Source: Kofleriaceae bacterium
Lineage (GTDB): Bacteria; Myxococcota_A; Polyangia; Haliangiales; Haliangiaceae
Direction of reading: 5' to 3'
NCBI GenBank assembly: GCA_024762925.1
Contig: JANTGM010000035.1
Coordinates: 1-51,065, forward strand
DNA: 51,065 bases
Each line of letters starts with the position of its first letter. Within the stretch, counting starts at the first letter, position 1. The notes under the pieces were generated by a model, which made no database searches, was not told where the DNA came from, and saw nothing but the letters and a program-made list of their open reading frames with translations. Positions 43,031-50,981 of this stretch are shown here, in pieces. A program made the position numbers and the translations under genes.

Positions 43031-43630
43031 ATGAGCAAAGCCGGCTACTACGTACACCCAAGCGCTGTTGTTGATGACGGAGCGGTAATTGGTGCGGCTA
43101 GCAAGATTTGGCACTTCGTGCACGTCATGCCAGGCGCTCGAATTGGCAGCGACACGGTGATTGGCCAAGGCTGCTACATCGCCAATGTGAGCATTGGCAG
43201 CGGCGTTCGCATCCAGAACAACGTGAGCATCTACGACTCGGTCACACTTGAGGATGATGTCTTCTGTGGACCGAGCTGCGTCTTTACCAACGTCATTAAC
43301 CCGCGGGCGGCAGTGCAACGCAAAGAGGAGTATCTTCCAACCTTGGTGAAGCGGGGCGCGAGCATCGGTGCCAACGCGACCATCGTTTGTGGGGCGACCA
43401 TCGGCGAGTACGCCTTTATTGGGGCTGGCGCCGTGGTTCGTGGTGATGTGCCAGATCGGGCGCTCATGGTTGGGGTTCCCGCCAAGCGCATCGGTTGGAT
43501 GTGTGACTGTGGCGTACGACTTCCAGATGCCGAAGCGATGGCCACCGGCGTACGCGCCAAGTGCCCGGCATGCAGCACGCGATACTGGATTCGCGACAAG
43601 GGCGCTCAGCGCTTGGATGAGTCGGAATAG
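43031..43630 (+). CDS. wbpD: WbpD/WlbB-type UDP-sugar N-acetyltransferase
   Basis: The 199-residue protein is a left-handed beta-helix acetyltransferase (residues about 5-155: VHPSAVVDDGAVIG, IWHFVHVMPGARIG, NNVSIYDSVTLEDDVFCGPSCVFTN) with a small C-terminal zinc ribbon (CDCG and CPAC). It matches enzymes that acetylate the 3-amino group of UDP-GlcNAc3NA in the synthesis of diacetamido uronic acid for O-antigen or capsule. AGGA precedes the ATG at 43031. Its 3' end overlaps the convergent gene by 25 bp. The matching aminotransferase (wbpE-like) lies 3.4 kb away. Confidence 0.9.
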   Translation: MSKAGYYVHPSAVVDDGAVIGAASKIWHFVHVMPGARIGSDTVIGQGCYIANVSIGSGVRIQNNVSIYDSVTLEDDVFCGPSCVFTNVINPRAAVQRKEEYLPTLVKRGASIGANATIVCGATIGEYAFIGAGAVVRGDVPDRALMVGVPAKRIGWMCDCGVRLPDAEAMATGVRAKCPACSTRYWIRDKGAQRLDESE

Positions 43631-44610
43631 AAGCTTCGGCACTGCTGAAGAAGCTCGATCGGATCGAAGCCCAGCATGGCAAACGGGCTGGCGCTACTCT
43701 CCTTTAGGCGGCTCTGAGCAGCTCCCGCGAAGTCGCCCGCCATCTTGCGAGCCCCTTTTGGAAGAAACCGGGCCATGCGCTTGGCGCTGGTTGTCGCAGC
43801 GGCAATGGCTGCAGCACCACCAAGCAAACCTTGCAGCCACAGTGGCGACGGATCGACAACGAGTGCTCCCGAGCGCAGCTCTTTAGCCAGCTGATCAGGG
43901 GGGCCGCGAAGTATGCGATGAACCGCGTCCTTCTCGATGAAGATAGAAACGCTTGGCTTGGAAAAGCGCGATTCCACGGCGCGATTCACCTTATCGTAAT
44001 TTGCTCGCCAATCGCGACAGAGCTCTTGTTCACTAAGAAGATCACCGATCCCGGGATGCATGGTTGCAAGCACAATCGCACCGCGGCGTTTCTCGGCGAT
44101 CACCGAGCAGTGCACCTCTCGCCCATCGAGAACATAGGCGACGAGTGTAGAGTCATTGGGAACGAGAAGATCGAATGTCTTCTGCAAGGCATCGGATCGC
44201 AGGGGCGGAATGAGTTCCAACATCGGTGGGTCACTCCAAATGCCCTCACAACGCCGAAGCGATTGCCATAGTCCAACGCCCTGGCTGGCATAATTCTCGT
44301 CGAGCCGAAGCCCGCGCTCCATGCTCTCAAAGAGATTTGTGAGAGCCCGGCGTTCTACGACCAAGAGTCCATCAACGTCCAATGCCTTGGAGAGCGTAGA
44401 CAGCTGTGACTTTGTCGTTCCGGAAAATGGCACGCTCTTGGTATCGATCGCGCCTTCTCCCGATCGCACAGCGTGCAGAAGCTCTCCCGACTCAAGCACC
44501 ACGAGCGCGTACCGAGAGTCCTTGGAGAGCCCCGGCGGAATCGCCAGCCGCCACCAGTTGTGCAAGTGGCGGCGATCGAGCCACGCCAGGACGGGATCGT
44601 GATCAATCAT
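43606..44610 (-). CDS. Unknown protein with one hydrophobic segment
   Basis: From the ATG at 44610 the protein has 334 residues. A mixed alpha/beta body (about residues 1-270) is followed by an Ala/Gly-rich hydrophobic stretch (LWLQGLLGGAAAIAAAT, about 270-290) and a basic, helical end. I do not recognise a family. The ATG overlaps the stop of the GH35-like gene (ATGA), and the gene is the last of a minus-strand run Nudix - GH35-like - this one. Confidence 0.7.
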   Translation of the reverse strand: MIDHDPVLAWLDRRHLHNWWRLAIPPGLSKDSRYALVVLESGELLHAVRSGEGAIDTKSVPFSGTTKSQLSTLSKALDVDGLLVVERRALTNLFESMERGLRLDENYASQGVGLWQSLRRCEGIWSDPPMLELIPPLRSDALQKTFDLLVPNDSTLVAYVLDGREVHCSVIAEKRRGAIVLATMHPGIGDLLSEQELCRDWRANYDKVNRAVESRFSKPSVSIFIEKDAVHRILRGPPDQLAKELRSGALVVDPSPLWLQGLLGGAAAIAAATTSAKRMARFLPKGARKMAGDFAGAAQSRLKESSASPFAMLGFDPIELLQQCRSFYSDSSKR

Positions 44611-46268
44611 GCGCTGCCCTCTACTCGAAAGATTCGCGTTTCCATAGACGATAGTCTGACGCTGGCAATGCCTTGCTCTTCTCCGATCGAATCTCCGCTG
44701 ATGCCATCGAGAAGAACACAACCAACAGGAACATTCACGTCGGCCGCTGTTGGGGTTTCGGCCCGATTGCGAACAAAGAGCAGCGGTACGTTGTCGTTGT
44801 CATCGTAGAAAGGCGTGCAGGTTACGGTGGCCGACTGGGGAGCAATCCAAAGATCACTGAGCTCACCTGCCAAGCCAAGCAAGTCTGCTGCAAGCCCCTC
44901 CACGTCTTCAAGCGATTCAGCTGCGAGCAGACCCGCGCCCTTGGGCATCGCGCCTTCGTCGCCAAGAGCTCTTCCAAGCTCGTCTTCGAGCGGTACCTCC
45001 GGACCGAGCACAACCGGCATACCTGTGATGCCAAGAGCGTGAAGCGCTCCCCACACCGCGCCATCGACTCGCCGAAGGGTTGGTGCTACAACCGCCTTTG
45101 TCGATGCATCAATGCGATGTAATTCGGTCTCTCCAAGCAGCAGGTAGGGTACTTCGACGAAATCGAGCGCTTCGCGAACAGCTGTCAGCCACCGTGGGTA
45201 GAGGCGGGCAGATGGATCGAGGGCCAGTTCGGCATGCCCTGATGGCCCAAGCCCTATCCACTCGGCAATCGCGGGTGGCACGCTATCCACTGCACAGCTT
45301 GCGAGGGCGGCGCGGTCTTCGGCGCGAGATGCAATCAAGACAATGGGGGTTTTGCGGTGAAGTGTGTGCGCTTGGGTCTCGCGAAGTGTTGTGAGCAACG
45401 AGCCCACCCACTCACAGGCGCGCGCCTCACCGGACCAGCGTTCTCTTCCCACCGTCATGTAGAGGTTGAAACCCATCGCCCCAGAAGCCAGCGACTCAAT
45501 AACAGCATTTTTCTGAGTTTGCTCCGACACAACGGGGAACCACGGCGCACCGCCGACATCGAGCTGCTTGTGCGCATCATGTAACGTCATGCCTGCTTTG
45601 GCAGCGGCCTCCCTTAGCCACTCAACTGCTCTCTCTTCATACTCTTCCGCAAAGGAAACCCATCCCAACATGCGAGGCATCTCTTCTTCTTTGTAGTATC
45701 GCGGAGCAGGTTTCTCGCCACCAAAGTCCAACCACCACTCAATTGCCTCGTGGTGGTAATCGCCATCAAACGCAGCCACGCGGCCCATTGCGCGTCGATC
45801 GCATTGCACACTGACGGTTGCTGGTGCGTCCCGTAGGTGATCGCCAAGCGCTACAAACCACTCGCCGACTTCAGCCTGAAATGCCGTAGAAGCAAATGAC
45901 GGAGCGGGAAACATCTTCGTTGGCCACGGCAGCCACAGAGGCGTTCCCCGACCACTCACCGCTTGGCACTCTTTGCTTGCAAGAACGCGTTCGGGAATGC
46001 CAAAGGCTGTGAGCTCTGCTCCAACTGCGGGACCGAGACGCAAATGCACATCGAGTCCCTGCTCACTTGCTAGCGATACAAATCGGGCGAGGTCTAGGTG
46101 CTTTGAAAACTGATAGGCGCCCTTATGTCGTTCGTGTTCCGACCACGGCACGCAGCTACTAACGCCCGTGAAACCGAGAGAGCGCAGTTCCAACAACAGT
46201 GCTGGCCACTGTTCGGGCTCATGGCGCCAGTAGTGCAGCTCGCCGTGATAGTGAGCGTTGCTGTTCAA
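44607..46268 (-). CDS. GH35-like protein, acid/base residue apparently lost
   Basis: The 553-residue protein resembles family 35 beta-galactosidases in the TIM-barrel part: GELHYWR (residues 9-15), GFTGVSSCVPWSEHE, and LDVHLRLGP. The usual acid/base motif (QIENEYG) is replaced by SVQCDRRAMG (about residues 149-158), and I do not find a clear nucleophile Glu. It may be a non-catalytic sugar-binding protein. There is no signal peptide, so it is likely cytoplasmic. It starts at TTG, which overlaps the Nudix stop (TTGA), and its stop overlaps the next start. Confidence 0.8.
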   Translation of the reverse strand: MNSNAHYHGELHYWRHEPEQWPALLLELRSLGFTGVSSCVPWSEHERHKGAYQFSKHLDLARFVSLASEQGLDVHLRLGPAVGAELTAFGIPERVLASKECQAVSGRGTPLWLPWPTKMFPAPSFASTAFQAEVGEWFVALGDHLRDAPATVSVQCDRRAMGRVAAFDGDYHHEAIEWWLDFGGEKPAPRYYKEEEMPRMLGWVSFAEEYEERAVEWLREAAAKAGMTLHDAHKQLDVGGAPWFPVVSEQTQKNAVIESLASGAMGFNLYMTVGRERWSGEARACEWVGSLLTTLRETQAHTLHRKTPIVLIASRAEDRAALASCAVDSVPPAIAEWIGLGPSGHAELALDPSARLYPRWLTAVREALDFVEVPYLLLGETELHRIDASTKAVVAPTLRRVDGAVWGALHALGITGMPVVLGPEVPLEDELGRALGDEGAMPKGAGLLAAESLEDVEGLAADLLGLAGELSDLWIAPQSATVTCTPFYDDNDNVPLLFVRNRAETPTAADVNVPVGCVLLDGISGDSIGEEQGIASVRLSSMETRIFRVEGSA

Positions 46269-47050
46269 CGGTGAACCCAGCCATGCTCTGGACTAAGAAT
46301 AAATCGGGAGGCGCCCCACGCGAGTCGGTGATCGGGTGACATAGGCATCGATGCCCCGTTGCCCTTGCTCTCGTAGTCTGCATCCCAAGGAAGCAAGAGG
46401 GTGAGTCCCTCCTCGCTGGCACAGGCTCTCGGCAGTATTGGATGTGCGTGGGCGGCACCAGCGCGCGCAAAGTCCAAGATGCCCTCGACACCTCGCGTTG
46501 CTGGCTCGAGCAACTCGTAGCAAGTGCGCAATTGTGGTGGTGGAAGCGCCAGTTCTTTTGAACGAGCCAAGGCTTCTTCCGGGGTGACCCACACTTCGTC
46601 AACCGTCTCTTTGTTGTCTGGTGACGCCACCTGATCGTCAGGCATAACCGCAATGAAGAACTTGGCGCTGTAGCGACGCTTCTCCACCGAAGGCGTAATC
46701 CAGTGCGCGTAATAGGTGAGCGATTCGACGTCAATCGGCGCATTTGCCATGACCACAGCTGGGTCGGCCTTCTCGACATTGAGTGCCTTGCGCCACGCCT
46801 CTCGCTGTGCGGCCTGAGTCTGTGTAGTACTGAGCAAGACACCCGATTCTTCGAAGAGCTCACGGCCAGCCACCATGCGCTCATCGGTCTCAAAGTCCTC
46901 GGCAATCCCGCCGGGGAATACGTAGGACGACGACATGAATGACGCCTTGCGGTGGCGACGGAGCAGATAGATTTGCACGCCAGCGTCGCCTTCTCGCAGC
47001 AATATCACCGAGGCGGCGGCCTTAGGCTCTACATCTTGACTCTCAGCCAT
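46265..47050 (-). CDS. Nudix hydrolase
   Basis: The 261-residue protein has the Nudix fold with box GGIAEDF...RELFEESGV (about residues 48-71). The REUxEExGU part is intact, but the Glu expected eight residues before the Arg is Thr. The long spacing is like NUDT19-type CoA or acyl-CoA diphosphatases. The product could also be a nucleotide-sugar or other diphosphate. The start is ATG at 47050. It diverges from the wbpE-like gene and is followed, with a 4-base overlap, by the GH35-like gene. Confidence 0.85.
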   Translation of the reverse strand: MAESQDVEPKAAASVILLREGDAGVQIYLLRRHRKASFMSSSYVFPGGIAEDFETDERMVAGRELFEESGVLLSTTQTQAAQREAWRKALNVEKADPAVVMANAPIDVESLTYYAHWITPSVEKRRYSAKFFIAVMPDDQVASPDNKETVDEVWVTPEEALARSKELALPPPQLRTCYELLEPATRGVEGILDFARAGAAHAHPILPRACASEEGLTLLLPWDADYESKGNGASMPMSPDHRLAWGASRFILSPEHGWVHR

Positions 47051-47075
47051 GTGCGGACCGTATCATGCACAGCAG

Positions 47076-48149
47076 ATGGCGACGCGCACGGTTCCTTTGG
47101 TTGACCTCGGCAAGCAGAACGCCGAATTGCGCTCGGAGATCGATGCCGCCATCGCGGGTGTCATCGATTCTGGCCGCTTCATTCTCGGGCCCGAAGTAGC
47201 GGCGTTTGAAGAAGAGCTAGCGGCCTCCTGCAGCGCGAAGTTCACAGTTGGGGTCTCCTCGGGAACCGATGCCTTGCTGCTCGCTCTGATGGCCTTGGGC
47301 GTTGGGCCAGGGGACGAGGTTGTAACGAGTGCGTTTACGTTCTTTGCGACCGCCGGCGTAATTGCGCGTCTCGGGGCAACGCCAGTCTTCGCCGATATCG
47401 AGACCGAGAGCTTCAACCTCGACCCATTTGCGGCACTCGCTGCTGTCACGCCAAAGACCGCCGCGTTCATGCCCGTCAATCTCTATGGCCGCTTGGCACG
47501 ATTGCCACCGACGGACATCCCGATCCTCGAAGATTCGGCCCAAAGCGTTGGATGTGGCACACCCCGCGGACTCGCTGCTGGCTACAGCTTCTTTCCAACC
47601 AAGAATGTCGGAGCACTTGGTGACGCAGGTGCGGTTGCGACCAATGACGAGGACTTCGCCGACAAGCTGCGCCTCTTGCGAACCCACGGCGGGCGCCCAA
47701 AGTACTTTCACGCGGTGGTTGGCGGCAATTTTCGCATCGACGCTTTGCAGGCTGCCGTTCTGCGCGTCAAGCTTCGACAGCTCGACACCTGGAACGCAAG
47801 GCGAAGAACGAACGCCGCCCGTTACTCAGAATTATTCGCCACCAAGAACACTTCTGAGATTATGACACCAGAAGACAGCCCTGAGCATATCTACCACCAG
47901 TACACGATTCGGGTACCCGAGCGAGATGCCCTCAGAGATCATCTCAAAGAGAAGGGAATCGCTACCGAGATCTATTACCCGCAGCCGCTTCACCTTCAAG
48001 AGTGCTTTGCCGATCTCGGCTACAAAGAAGGCAGTTTGCCCTGCACCGAAGCTGCCGCGAGAACTTCGCTGAGTATTCCCATCCATGCCCACTTGGAAGC
48101 GGACGATCAGGCGTATGTCGTAGAAACGATCGCCTCGTTTTATGGCTAA
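47076..48149 (+). CDS. wbpE: WbpE/DegT-type PLP aminotransferase
   Basis: The 357-residue protein belongs to the DegT/DnrJ/EryC1/StrS family. Family blocks are VPLVDL at the start, GVSSGTDALLLALMALGVGPGDEVV, AFTFFATAG, and the PLP-Lys in YSFFPTKNVGALGDAGAV (about residues 172-189). It resembles WbpE, which transfers an amino group to the 3-keto group of UDP-GlcNAcA, the step before WbpD. The ATG at 47076 gives the normal N-terminus; an ATG at 47049 overlaps the divergent gene. The dehydrogenases of the pathway are not in the window. Confidence 0.92.
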   Translation: MATRTVPLVDLGKQNAELRSEIDAAIAGVIDSGRFILGPEVAAFEEELAASCSAKFTVGVSSGTDALLLALMALGVGPGDEVVTSAFTFFATAGVIARLGATPVFADIETESFNLDPFAALAAVTPKTAAFMPVNLYGRLARLPPTDIPILEDSAQSVGCGTPRGLAAGYSFFPTKNVGALGDAGAVATNDEDFADKLRLLRTHGGRPKYFHAVVGGNFRIDALQAAVLRVKLRQLDTWNARRRTNAARYSELFATKNTSEIMTPEDSPEHIYHQYTIRVPERDALRDHLKEKGIATEIYYPQPLHLQECFADLGYKEGSLPCTEAAARTSLSIPIHAHLEADDQAYVVETIASFYG

Positions 48150-48167
48150 GCGCGAGATGATCGAAGG

Positions 48168-48210
48168 CGAGTGACTGCTGGCTCCTTACGAGTGACTGCT
48201 GGCTCGTTAC
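48168..48210 (+). repeat. Two 22-bp direct repeats
   Basis: The sequence cgagtgactgctggctc(c/g)ttac occurs twice, at 48168-48189 and 48189-48210, with a 21-bp period. The second copy supplies the TAA stop of the convergent peptidase gene (48207). The first lies in the intergenic part. Confidence 0.85.
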
Positions 48211-48602
48211 CTGCGGCCAAAGGGGCGGCGCAACAACGTTCGCGCAGCCTGAAGATAGACACGTGCTGGCGGGCGTCTTTGCTGTCGATCCACACGCCCG
48301 ACGATGGAGGCCATTGAGGCGCGCCTGGGTCCGCGACGTGTGGGGGCATCGCCTATGTGAAGAAACCAGAGGCGACTCGGCGAAATCAGCACAATGCGGT
48401 GCATGATGTAGGCGCCATCTTTGCCCTCGTACACCACCACATCACCTACCCGAAGCGCATGGTGTGGGATTGCGCGAACCCTCACAGATTGGCCAACCTC
48501 GATGGTTGGCTCCATCGACCCGCTGCTGCAGGTAATCAGTGCACCGGATGGCGACTCTACCAGCTCGCGAAGCAGTGCCCGTCGCTCATTGCAGGGAATC
48601 AC
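48207..48602 (-). CDS. S24/S26-family peptidase-like protein
   Basis: From the GTG at 48602 (GGAG nine bases upstream) the protein has 131 residues. It has the signal-peptidase-like nucleophile block CSSGSMEPTIEVGQ (Ser near residue 29), GDVVVYEG and a MHRIV block. A His in place of Lys is typical of the Ser/His type (Sec11/SipW-like). There is no TM helix, so it is not a classical signal peptidase I. It may process a peptide or a regulator. The longer ORF to 48815 lies over the divergent gene and is less likely. Confidence 0.75.
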   Translation of the reverse strand: MIPCNERRALLRELVESPSGALITCSSGSMEPTIEVGQSVRVRAIPHHALRVGDVVVYEGKDGAYIMHRIVLISPSRLWFLHIGDAPTRRGPRRASMASIVGRVDRQQRRPPARVYLQAARTLLRRPFGRR

Positions 48603-49526
48603 TTGACCATTCTCCGTGGCCGAAGTATCCCCGCGCAACCCTTGAAGACTGCGACTCTCATAGCGACCCTCTTGTGCACAAGCTGTGCGTTCGACACCAG
48701 CGTTCCAAGCAGCCCCAGTGAGGTTGCCGACGCAGCAGGCGAGGCGATTGATGCCAGTCCAATCTCGCCCGATGCCGCCCTCGATGAGAGGCATTTGCTG
48801 CTGAGTGAAGTCCAAACCAAGGGCTCAGGCAAAGAGTTCATCGAAATTTACAATCCGCGCGCTCTGCCCGTCGACCTCTCTGACTACTACATCGCTGACA
48901 CACAAGAGTACGCACTCTTGCCCGGAGCATTTGGAGATAGTCCAGCTCCAAGTGTTGGAACGAGCGACTTCATTGCGCGCTTTCCCGAAGGCGCCATTAT
49001 CGATGGTCAAGCAGCACTGATCCTCGCAATCCGCCCCGTGGAGTTTCGTGACGAGTATGGAACCGACCCCGACTTTCGCATTGGCGGCGAACCGAGTGGC
49101 CAACTCATGAGAGAAGCCCACGGCAATAGCATCGATCCCCTGCTCACACTTACCGACAGCGGCGAAGGCATCGCGCTTTTTTACTGGGACCAAAGTAGTG
49201 ATCTTGTCACCGATGTAGATCTCATTGACGTTGGACCAAACACATCGGCTGGCAATCGGCTGGCCGACAAGTCGGGTGTGCAAGTGGATGGTCCAGACTC
49301 TGGAACCGAGACGTCGGAGTACCTAGTGGACCTTGGCACCATGACGAGCCTTGGCGTTGAGCTCGACAGCGGCCAGAGCTTTCACCGCATTCGTGTCGAA
49401 ACCGACCATGAAGGCCAAGATGGCGCCGGCAATGGCCAACACGGGCACGATGAGACTACCGAAGACATACGTGCGACTTGGGGTGTCAAGGCAGCGACCC
49501 CTGGCACCGTTGCGGTGGAGCTGTAG
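48603..49526 (+). CDS. Lamin-tail-domain lipoprotein
   Basis: From the TTG at 48603 (AGGGA upstream) the 307-residue protein has a lipoprotein signal (basic LRGRS, then TLIATLLCTSC). An Asp/Ala-rich linker follows, and then a lamin tail domain (LLLSEVQTKGSGKEFIEIYNPRALPVDLSDYYIAD, about residues 64-98), which is a beta-sandwich common in secreted Myxococcota proteins. A TTG at 48642 would also give a lipoprotein signal. The end has a His/Asp/Gly-rich stretch (NGQHGHDETTED), which may bind metal. The start touches the GTG of the divergent peptidase gene. Confidence 0.8.
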   Translation: MTILRGRSIPAQPLKTATLIATLLCTSCAFDTSVPSSPSEVADAAGEAIDASPISPDAALDERHLLLSEVQTKGSGKEFIEIYNPRALPVDLSDYYIADTQEYALLPGAFGDSPAPSVGTSDFIARFPEGAIIDGQAALILAIRPVEFRDEYGTDPDFRIGGEPSGQLMREAHGNSIDPLLTLTDSGEGIALFYWDQSSDLVTDVDLIDVGPNTSAGNRLADKSGVQVDGPDSGTETSEYLVDLGTMTSLGVELDSGQSFHRIRVETDHEGQDGAGNGQHGHDETTEDIRATWGVKAATPGTVAVEL

Positions 49527-49529
49527 TGC

Positions 49530-50756
49530 GTGACTCATGACTCTGCAGGTTTGCGTGCGCGCTTCGAGGAGCTCGCAGACGATGTTGCCGAGCGACTGAA
49601 GAGCGAATCGCTCCCAACGGCAGCTACACAGGCACTAAGAATTTTCCTTAGCAAACAGTCGATTGCACCGGTAGACGTTCTAGCTTGGATCGCTGACTCC
49701 AGAGATCTTCCCGTCCAAGAGGACATCACGGCGAGCTTTGGCGAACCACCACTCACCATCGTCAATCGGCCAGAGTTCTACATTCAAGTGCTCTTCTGGA
49801 GAGATGGCACCACACGCGTGCACCAACATGCCTTCTCCGGCGCCTTTGCAGTGCTCTCAGGAAGCTCCATCCACGTTGAGTACACCTTTGAGAAGGCCAT
49901 CACAGTGAGCGACCAATTCACTACGGGACGTCTCCATCACAAGAGCACCGAGCACCTTGTCGCGGGTGATTGTAGAAAAATCCGCAGTGGCTCCAGCTTC
50001 ATACACTCAGTATTTCACTTAGATCACCCAACCATTAGTGTGGTCGTGCGCAACCATGGAGACGACGGCTCCACAACCCAACTTGCGTACCGTCCAACCG
50101 TCGCACTAGACCTCTTTGAACTTTCACCGGATTGCATTCGAAAGCTGCAAACCCTGGATCTGGTGTTTGAAGAATCCAAAGCAGAAGAGCTCTTGGCCTC
50201 CATGATTACGAGCTCCGATATTGCGACGACGTATCTTCTACTGGAGCAGATAACGCGAAAGCGTGGGCGAGTTGGTGCCCTATCGGATCTCTTGGCACAT
50301 GCGGAGGCCCTGCATGGAAAGCCCGCTCTGGCCTTTGCAGAATCCCTCTCGGACTTGCTTCGCGAGGAAAACATCGTAGAGCGAAGAAAGGCCATTCGAG
50401 AGCCCGACCACAGACGTATCCTAGCACTGCTCCTGACCGTACCAAATCGCGAGAGCATTCTCGCGATGCTTGCCACCATGAAGCCTGCGATCGACCCGGT
50501 GGAAACGCTAATGAAAGGACTAAGAGAAATGCTTAGTCTAGATGCACCACCCGAGTGGGGCCCAAATGCGCTGGGGCTCGCTCTCGATGAAGAAGCTCTT
50601 ACGTTTCTCGAGCGCGTCCTGCAGGGCGCCACGATTGATGAGTCCGCAGCGCTGTGCCAAGACCCCATGCAGGGGCAAATGCTGGCACTGCAGTTGCCTC
50701 TATCATCAATACTTCACCCGCTGTTTCGTGTGGGCGAAACCTGCCGCGATTCATGA
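49530..50756 (+). CDS. Cupin-like N-terminal protein of unknown function
   Basis: The 408-residue protein begins with a helical segment (to about residue 65). A cupin-like barrel (about 75-200) follows, with TRVHQHAFSGAFAVLSGSSIHVEY and later STEHLVAGDCRKIRSGSSFIHSVFHL, histidines fit for one metal site, as in cysteine-dioxygenase-type cupins. The second half (about 205-408) is all-helical and looks like a TPR- or HEAT-like region. No signal peptide. It starts at GTG, 3 bp after the preceding stop. The reaction is unknown. Confidence 0.75.
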   Translation: MTHDSAGLRARFEELADDVAERLKSESLPTAATQALRIFLSKQSIAPVDVLAWIADSRDLPVQEDITASFGEPPLTIVNRPEFYIQVLFWRDGTTRVHQHAFSGAFAVLSGSSIHVEYTFEKAITVSDQFTTGRLHHKSTEHLVAGDCRKIRSGSSFIHSVFHLDHPTISVVVRNHGDDGSTTQLAYRPTVALDLFELSPDCIRKLQTLDLVFEESKAEELLASMITSSDIATTYLLLEQITRKRGRVGALSDLLAHAEALHGKPALAFAESLSDLLREENIVERRKAIREPDHRRILALLLTVPNRESILAMLATMKPAIDPVETLMKGLREMLSLDAPPEWGPNALGLALDEEALTFLERVLQGATIDESAALCQDPMQGQMLALQLPLSSILHPLFRVGETCRDS

Positions 50757-50962
50757 AGATAGAACGCGCTCACTCGTCTTCTCGCCCGCTAGGAAGACTG
50801 GCCCAGCCAGTCTTCTTCGTTGTTCCTCGGTCGCTTGCCCCAGCAAACTCCCTCTTCCCGCCTCGCCAGAAAACAAGCTGGCTTCGCGATCACGAATCAA
50901 TGTCCATAGATCGCGCACTAGAGCGATTGCTTGGGACTCATCCTAAACCCGACACTAACTAG
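50753..50962 (+). CDS. Small ORF overlapping the cupin gene end
   Basis: A 69-codon frame begins with an ATG that overlaps the upstream TGA (ATGA) and ends at a TAA just before the palindrome at 50957. The product is basic, with many Ser/Pro/Arg residues and no recognised domain. The overlap is typical of coupled genes here, but the size and lack of similarity leave it uncertain. Confidence 0.45.
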   Translation: MKIERAHSSSRPLGRLAQPVFFVVPRSLAPANSLFPPRQKTSWLRDHESMSIDRALERLLGTHPKPDTN

Positions 50963-50968
50963 CTAGTT
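50957..50968. repeat. Perfect 12-bp palindrome
   Basis: aactagctagtt reads the same on both strands. It partly overlaps the stop of the small ORF and shares ten bases with the outer arms of the adjacent hairpin element. Confidence 0.9.
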
Positions 50969-50981
50969 CCAGTTGGACGCG

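Noticed and set aside
42130-43038. Full restriction-modification system
   Set aside because: Only the methyltransferase is seen; neighbours are a surface protein and a sugar acetyltransferase.
48603-48815. Longer peptidase start at 48815
   Set aside because: It would overlap the lipoprotein gene fully, while the GTG at 48602 has its own ribosome site.
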